A stretch of DNA of 64,000 nucleotides from Stenotrophomonas tumulicola (lineage in GTDB: Bacteria > Pseudomonadota > Gammaproteobacteria > Xanthomonadales > Xanthomonadaceae). Location of the stretch: positions 372,001 to 436,000 of the forward strand of contig NZ_JACGXS010000001.1 in the NCBI RefSeq assembly GCF_014117215.1, written 5' to 3'. Each line of letters opens with the position of its first letter. The stretch's first letter is position 1. Of this stretch, positions 59,953 to 64,000 are shown piece after piece. The notes beneath the pieces were generated by a model. That model was given only the letters and a program-made list of their open reading frames with translations. It ran no database searches and was not told the origin of the DNA. The position numbers and the translations under genes were made by a program.

Positions 59953-61218
59953 ATGCATGACGCCGTATCCCGACCGACTCCTCCCGCCGAGCCCACCGCC
60001 TGGCCGCGCCGCCTGACCCAACCCGTCCGCATCGGCGGCGTGGTGGTGGGCGGAGGCAAGCCCGTGGTGGTGCAGTCGATGACCAACACCGACACGGCCG
60101 ACGTAGCCTCCAGCGTCAAGCAGGTGGCCGAGCTGTGGCGGGCCGGTTCGGAAATGGTACGGCTGACGGTCAACAACCCCGAGTCTGCCGCCGCCATTCC
60201 GCGCATCGTCGACAAGCTGGCGATGATGGGCATCGAGGTGCCGTTGATCGGCGACTTCCACTACAACGGCCACCAGTTGCTGGCGGCCGAGCCTGCCTGC
60301 GCCGAAGCCCTTGCCAAGTACCGTATCAATCCGGGCAACGTGGGATTCGGCAAGAAGAAGGACCTGCAGTTCGCCCAGCTGATCGAGTTCGCCATCCGCT
60401 ACGACAAGCCGGTGCGCATCGGTGCCAACTGGGGCTCGCTCGACCAGTCGTTGGCCGCCCGGTTGATGGACGAAAACACCCTGCGGGAGCAGCCCTGGGA
60501 TGCCGGGCGCGTGCTGCGCGAGGCCTTGATCCGCTCGGCGCTGGATTCGGCCGCGCAGGCGGTCGAGCTTGGCCTGCCGCGTGACCGCATCGTGCTGTCG
60601 GCCAAGGTCAGCGGCGTGCAGGAACTGATCGCGGTGTACCGCGACCTGGCACAGCGCTCGGACTTTGCCCTGCATCTGGGCCTTACCGAGGCCGGTATCG
60701 GCAGCAAGGGCATCGTCGCCTCGTCGGCGGCGCTGGCGGTGCTGCTGCAGGAAGGCATCGGCGACACCATCCGCATTTCGCTGACGCCCGAACCGGGCCA
60801 GTCACGGACGCAGGAAGTCATCGTCGCCCAGGAACTGCTGCAGACCACCGGCCAGCGCGCTTTCACGCCGCTGGTGACTGCCTGCCCGGGGTGTGGCCGG
60901 ACCACGTCCGAGTTCTTCCAGGAACTGGCCAAGGTGGTGCAGAACCATGTGCGCGAAAAGATGCCGCGGTGGAAGATCGAGCATCCCGGCGCGGAGAACA
61001 TGACGCTGGCCGTGATGGGGTGCATCGTCAACGGGCCGGGCGAATCGCGGCATGCCAACATCGGCATCTCGCTGCCGGGCACCGGTGAGGCACCGGCAGC
61101 ACCGGTGTTCGTCGATGGCGAGAAGACGGTCACCCTGCGTGGCGCGAACATCGCCCAGGACTTCGTTGCCCTGATCGACGAATACGTCGAACGGACTTAT
61201 GTCCGAAACGCCGGATAA
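59953..61218 (+). CDS. ispG: 4-hydroxy-3-methylbut-2-en-1-yl diphosphate synthase
   Basis: IspG (GcpE) is the 4Fe-4S enzyme of the MEP pathway making HMBPP. The 421-residue protein has [41 protein letters not shown], and the cluster cysteines in CPGCGRTT and [28 protein letters not shown] box lies only six bases before the ATG, so the mRNA may have no leader. The PAP2 gene overlaps its end by 20 bases. Confidence 0.95.
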   Translation: MHDAVSRPTPPAEPTAWPRRLTQPVRIGGVVVGGGKPVVVQSMTNTDTADVASSVKQVAELWRAGSEMVRLTVNNPESAAAIPRIVDKLAMMGIEVPLIGDFHYNGHQLLAAEPACAEALAKYRINPGNVGFGKKKDLQFAQLIEFAIRYDKPVRIGANWGSLDQSLAARLMDENTLREQPWDAGRVLREALIRSALDSAAQAVELGLPRDRIVLSAKVSGVQELIAVYRDLAQRSDFALHLGLTEAGIGSKGIVASSAALAVLLQEGIGDTIRISLTPEPGQSRTQEVIVAQELLQTTGQRAFTPLVTACPGCGRTTSEFFQELAKVVQNHVREKMPRWKIEHPGAENMTLAVMGCIVNGPGESRHANIGISLPGTGEAPAAPVFVDGEKTVTLRGANIAQDFVALIDEYVERTYVRNAG

Positions 61219-61927
61219 GCCGTTCCTGCCGGGCGGCAACGAAGCGGCCGCAGGCTACCGGCATTGGTTGTCGCGCAACGCATGGCGCTTCGTCCTGCTG
61301 TTTGCCGGCGTACTGGCGCCGCTGGCGGTGTTCGTGGCACTGGCCGATGAAGTCCATGAGCTTGAAGCGGTGTACTTCGATGCGCCGTTGCTGTGGCGCC
61401 TGCACGGCTGGCACGGACCGGTGCTGGACCAGGTCGTGGTGGTGGTCACCCGGCTGGGCTATGAGTGGTTCCTGATTCCGGCCGACGTGGTGATCGTATC
61501 GCTGCTGCTGGTGCGCAGGCGCTGGCGGGAAGGGGGCTTCGCCGCCATCGCCATGCTGGGTTCGGCCCTGTTGAACATGGCCAGCAAGCAGTTCTTCCAG
61601 CGGGACCGGCCCAGCCTGTGGGAATCGATCGCCCCTGAATCCACCTACAGCTTCCCCAGTGGCCATGCGATGGGCAGCATGACGTTCGCCTGCGTGGTGC
61701 TGCTGTTGGCCTGGAATACCCGCTGGCGCTGGTGGGTGGTCCTGCTGGCATCGTCGTTCGCGATCCTGGTCAGCGTGTCGCGGGTATACCTGGGCGTGCA
61801 TTATCCGTCGGACATCCTGGCCGGCTGGTGCGCGGCACTGGCCTGGGTCACCGGCTGCTACCTGATGATGTTCCGACATCGCCGCCCATGGCGGCGGCGC
61901 CGGGCACTACAGGGCGGGGAGACGTGA
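61199..61927 (+). CDS. PAP2-family membrane phosphatase
   Basis: A 242-residue membrane protein of the PAP2 superfamily, with the three motifs KQFFQRDRP (KX6RP), SFPSGHAMG (PSGH) and [12 protein letters not shown] (SRX5HX3D). Substrates may be undecaprenyl diphosphate, phosphatidic acid or phosphatidylglycerol phosphate; neighbours do not decide. Around five to six membrane helices are seen. The start overlaps ispG by 20 bases. Confidence 0.9.
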   Translation: MSETPDKPFLPGGNEAAAGYRHWLSRNAWRFVLLFAGVLAPLAVFVALADEVHELEAVYFDAPLLWRLHGWHGPVLDQVVVVVTRLGYEWFLIPADVVIVSLLLVRRRWREGGFAAIAMLGSALLNMASKQFFQRDRPSLWESIAPESTYSFPSGHAMGSMTFACVVLLLAWNTRWRWWVVLLASSFAILVSVSRVYLGVHYPSDILAGWCAALAWVTGCYLMMFRHRRPWRRRRALQGGET

Positions 61928-62122
61928 ATGAATCATGAAGATTTGCGCCCCAATAGGCTATATTGATCTGGCAAGCGGCACCAATGCAGGCGGTGAAGAG
62001 AAGATGCCGGACTATTGTGATACTGGCCGCATTTCCGGATTGACCGTCGGAATCTGCGCTTGTGGGACGCTGGCCCGGTACCTACCGTGGGAGGCGGCAG
62101 CGGTGGTGAAAGGGGAACATGC

Positions 62123-62770
62123 ATGACGATTCGTGTCTATCTGGTGGATGACCATGCATTGGTCCGCACCGGCATGAAGATGATCCTGTCCGGTGAAACC
62201 GACATCGAGGTGATCGGCGAGGCGGAGAGCGGTGAGGACGCATTGCGCGAAATCCGGCAACTGAAGCCGGAGGTGGTGTTGTGCGACCTGCACCTGCCGG
62301 GGGTCAGTGGGCTGGAAGTGACCGAGCGCATCGTCCGCGGGCAGGAAGGCACGCGCGTGGTCATCGTCTCGGTGCTGGAAGATGGTCCCATGCCAAAGCG
62401 GCTGCTCGAAGCCGGCGCATCGGGATACATCAGCAAGGGCTGCAATGCGCAGGAACTGCTGCGTGCGGTGCGGGATGCGTCGATGGGACGACGCTACCAG
62501 GGCAGCAACATCGCCCAGAACCTGGCGCTGTCGACCGTGGAGGGCAGTGCCTCGCCGTTCGACAGCCTGTCCCCACGCGAGCTGGAAGTGGCGTTGCTGC
62601 TGACCCAGGGCCTGCGACAGGAAGATATCGCCCGTCGGCTGAGCCTGAGTGCGAAGACCATCAACACGCACAAGGCGCGCCTGTTCGAAAAGATGGGTAT
62701 CCACGACAACATCGCGCTGGCCCGCATGGCCAGCCAGTATGGCCTGGTGGATCCGGCACGGCCGATGTAG
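62123..62770 (+). CDS. gacA: Response regulator, GacA/UvrY type (NarL family)
   Basis: A 215-residue regulator with a receiver domain (DD at 9-10, phosphorylated Asp55 in VVLCDLHLPG, IVSVLEDG, GYISKG) and a LuxR-type helix-turn-helix (about 150-195: LSPRELEVALLLTQGLRQEDIARRLSLSAKTINTHKARLFEKMGI). The HKARLFEKMGI ending is close to GacA/UvrY. In gammaproteobacteria this protein activates small RNAs that titrate CsrA, which is also in the window. The start has AAAGGGGAAC upstream. The 195-base leader is comparatively AT-rich and has no other clear gene. Confidence 0.85.
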   Translation: MTIRVYLVDDHALVRTGMKMILSGETDIEVIGEAESGEDALREIRQLKPEVVLCDLHLPGVSGLEVTERIVRGQEGTRVVIVSVLEDGPMPKRLLEAGASGYISKGCNAQELLRAVRDASMGRRYQGSNIAQNLALSTVEGSASPFDSLSPRELEVALLLTQGLRQEDIARRLSLSAKTINTHKARLFEKMGIHDNIALARMASQYGLVDPARPM

Positions 62771-62811
62771 CCGTTTGCCGCGCCGTGTTGGGCGGCGAAC
62801 GTGGGTCGTCA

Positions 62812-62888
62812 CGCCGGGCATGGCCCGGCGCTACTGAAACCGGTTCGTCGGGCATGGCCCGGCATGTAGCGCCGGGCCATGCCCGGCG
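62812..62888. repeat. Cluster of three SMAG-type elements
   Basis: A full element at 62812-62834 (inverted), a shortened one at about 62847-62863 and a full forward element at 62866-62888 lie between the convergent gacA and eda genes. Confidence 0.8.
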
Positions 62889-62903
62889 GGGCAGGAGCAA
62901 GGA

Positions 62904-63563
62904 TCAGCGACCGCGCACCCGCGCGACGATCTTCGCTGCACCGGCAGCCGCATCGCGGACCTTGTCCCATGCCGCGTCGGCGATCCAGTTGCCCGGCACC
63001 ATCCATGAACCGCCGATGCAGACCACGTTCTTCTGCTCCAGGTATTCGGCCGCGCTGTCTTCGGTGATGCCACCGGTCGGGCACAGCTTCAGGTCCGGCA
63101 CCGGGCCGGCCAGGCCCTTGATCATCGCCAATCCGCCCACGGCGGTGGCCGGGAACAGCTTGCAGACCCGGAAGCCGCGCGCATACAGCGCGAGCAGCTC
63201 GGTGGGCGAGGCCGCGCCAGGAACCACCGGCAGTGGTGCCGCGGCCAGTGCATCGGCCATGTGCGCGGGCGTGCCCGGAGTGACCAGGAAATCCGCACCG
63301 GCATCGATGGCCTGCTGGATCTGCTCCACGGTCAGCACCGTGCCGGCGCCCACCACCACGCCCGGCAGCTCACGCTTCAACATCGCAAGCGCTTCCATCG
63401 CCACCGGCGTACGCAACGTCAGCTCGATGGCCGGCAAGCCACCTTCCAGCAACGCCGCACTGACCGCCCGCGCCTGGTCCAGCGTATGCACCGTAACCAC
63501 CGGCAGGATGCCCGCCGCCGTCAACAACTCCGCTGCCCGTACCTGATGCTGCTGAATGCTCAT
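62904..63563 (-). CDS. eda: KDPG/KHG aldolase
   Basis: Eda splits 2-keto-3-deoxy-6-phosphogluconate into pyruvate and glyceraldehyde 3-phosphate in the Entner-Doudoroff pathway. The 219-residue protein has ILPVVTV, AIELTLRTP with the catalytic Glu and Arg, GAGTVLTVEQ, the Schiff-base Lys in FRVCKLFPA, and LKLCPTGGIT. It follows edd on the same strand. Confidence 0.96.
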   Translation of the reverse strand: MSIQQHQVRAAELLTAAGILPVVTVHTLDQARAVSAALLEGGLPAIELTLRTPVAMEALAMLKRELPGVVVGAGTVLTVEQIQQAIDAGADFLVTPGTPAHMADALAAAPLPVVPGAASPTELLALYARGFRVCKLFPATAVGGLAMIKGLAGPVPDLKLCPTGGITEDSAAEYLEQKNVVCIGGSWMVPGNWIADAAWDKVRDAAAGAAKIVARVRGR

Positions 63564-63623
63564 GCCCTGCTTTTCCTTTTTTTCTTTCGTATGCAGCGCA
63601 CGATGCGCCGCTGAAGCGTCCGA

Positions 63624-63734
63624 GGCTGCGGTGGGTGGGCCGCTGCCAGGACCGCTCTCGCGCAGGACGCGCGAGTGCGAGCCCCCATGGATGGGTTCAC
63701 GGCGTGTCCTGGCAGCGGCCCACCCACCGCAGCC
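63624..63734. repeat. Perfect 29-bp inverted repeat between edd and eda
   Basis: The arm 63624-63652 (starting GGCTGCGGTGGGTGGGCCGC) is the exact reverse complement of 63706-63734. The 53-base loop contains a second hairpin, CTCGCGC-AGGAC-GCGCGAG at 63657-63675, and a CCCCCATGGATGGG palindrome-like core. It lies in the 201-base edd-eda gap, so it could modulate read-through from edd to eda. Confidence 0.95.
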
Positions 63735-63764
63735 GCCAGCCGACAGACCCGCCGCGCATAGCGC

Positions 63765-64000
63765 TCAGGCGTCCTTGCCCTCATGCGGCGCCGCCGCCGC
63801 TGCGGCGTCGTGCCCCAGCTCATACTCGGCGTCGTAATCCCATGCGCTGCCATCGGCGGCAGCCGGTCCGCAGGAAATCGATATCGCCCCCTGGTCGGCC
63901 GGCCCCACCACCAGGCGGTTGACCGCGAACAGGTTGCGTCCCAGATCGTGTGCCGCCGGTGCCGTGTTCGGTGCCAGCCCACGCGCGGCCCATTCGGCAG
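63765..64000 (-). CDS. edd: Phosphogluconate dehydratase, C-terminal end (truncated by window edge)
   Basis: 77 codons are visible up to TGA at 63765. The sequence contains AEWAARGLAPNT, DLGRNLFAVNRLVVGPADQG and ISISCGP, resembling the C-terminal REWAAR...GRELFA end of Edd, and continues into a low-complexity tail (YELGHDAAAAAPHEGKDA). Adjacency to eda on the same strand supports the assignment. Edd is an Fe-S dehydratase making KDPG; its cluster ligands lie outside the window. Confidence 0.75.
   Translation of the reverse strand, partial: AEWAARGLAPNTAPAAHDLGRNLFAVNRLVVGPADQGAISISCGPAAADGSAWDYDAEYELGHDAAAAAAPHEGKDA

Noticed and set aside
61935..62126. A 63-codon frame overlapping the gacA start (ATGA)
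   Set aside because: Its third codon positions are not G/C-biased like the neighbouring genes, and there is no good ribosome binding site; it is most likely leader DNA of gacA.

Overview
The window is a dense, high-GC proteobacterial chromosome segment, very probably from Stenotrophomonas (Xanthomonadaceae). Three things point there: a LexA operator of the Xanthomonas/Xylella type in front of lexA, many short palindromes starting GTAG and built on GCCGGGCATGGCCCGGC (the SMAG class of REP elements known from S. maltophilia), and gene orders and protein sequences of xanthomonad character. I see about 69 protein genes or gene fragments and five tRNA genes. I see no rRNA, prophage, insertion sequence or CRISPR array. 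Almost everything is core genome; the more unusual material is at the left edge, in the intergenic repeats and in the 38.7-42.4 kb block.

Layout. 1-1.4 kb: the 5' part of a YcaO-domain gene (minus strand, cut by the window edge), preceded by a 30-codon reading frame with a good ribosome binding site, a candidate RiPP precursor. 1.4-9.5 kb: a small DUF6164 membrane protein, trhO, a YhbW-like flavin monooxygenase, exoD and a CorC/HlyC-type CBS protein on the minus strand, a DUF47-pit phosphate uptake pair behind a Pho-box-like repeat, and a secreted S10 serine carboxypeptidase. 9.7-19.6 kb: parE, then pyrG-kdsA-eno-ftsB-ispD-ispF-truD, with smr converging on truD inside a perfect 40-bp inverted repeat. 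19.8-22.6 kb: the overlapping surE-pcm-yqaA-nlpD operon. 22.8-32.5 kb: a Mth938-like gene, yhbY, rlmE, ftsH, folP, miaA, hfq, hflX, pncC and a UbiB-family kinase. 32.9-38.6 kb: the SOS/translation block lexA-recA-recX-alaS-csrA-tRNA-Ser(GCU). 38.7-42.4 kb: four genes (DUF5694-like, DUF6766, pirin, LysR) lying between that tRNA-Ser and three tRNA-Arg(ACG) genes. 42.9-49.8 kb: an alpha/beta hydrolase, thiD, a lipoprotein, a PIN-PhoH ATPase, bcp/prxQ, gcvR, dapA, a BamC-like lipoprotein and fdxA. 50.1-58 kb: a sugar porter, tRNA-Glu, pcnB-folK-panB-panC-panD-pgi with one unknown gene set against the run. 58-64 kb: a RegBA-type redox two-component system, ispG, a PAP2 phosphatase, a GacA-like regulator, eda and the 3' end of edd.

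How the genes work together. Several pathways are represented by adjacent genes: isoprenoid precursors (ispD, ispF, ispG), folate (folP, folK), pantothenate (panB, panC, panD), Entner-Doudoroff and hexose metabolism (edd, eda, pgi, eno, sugar porter), and lysine/cell wall (dapA). The post-transcriptional regulators Hfq and CsrA and the response regulator GacA are all present; in gammaproteobacteria GacA and CsrA belong to one Gac/Rsm cascade, although no RsmY/Z-type RNA is recognisable here. Many operon junctions are ATGA overlaps, which suggests translational coupling.

Intergenic DNA is far from empty. SMAG-like singles and head-to-head dimers punctuate gene ends. Three long inverted repeats (arms of 40, 27 and 29 bp) sit at truD/smr, ubiB/lexA and eda/edd. 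Several strong intrinsic terminators and convincing -35/-10 promoters can be placed on sequence alone.
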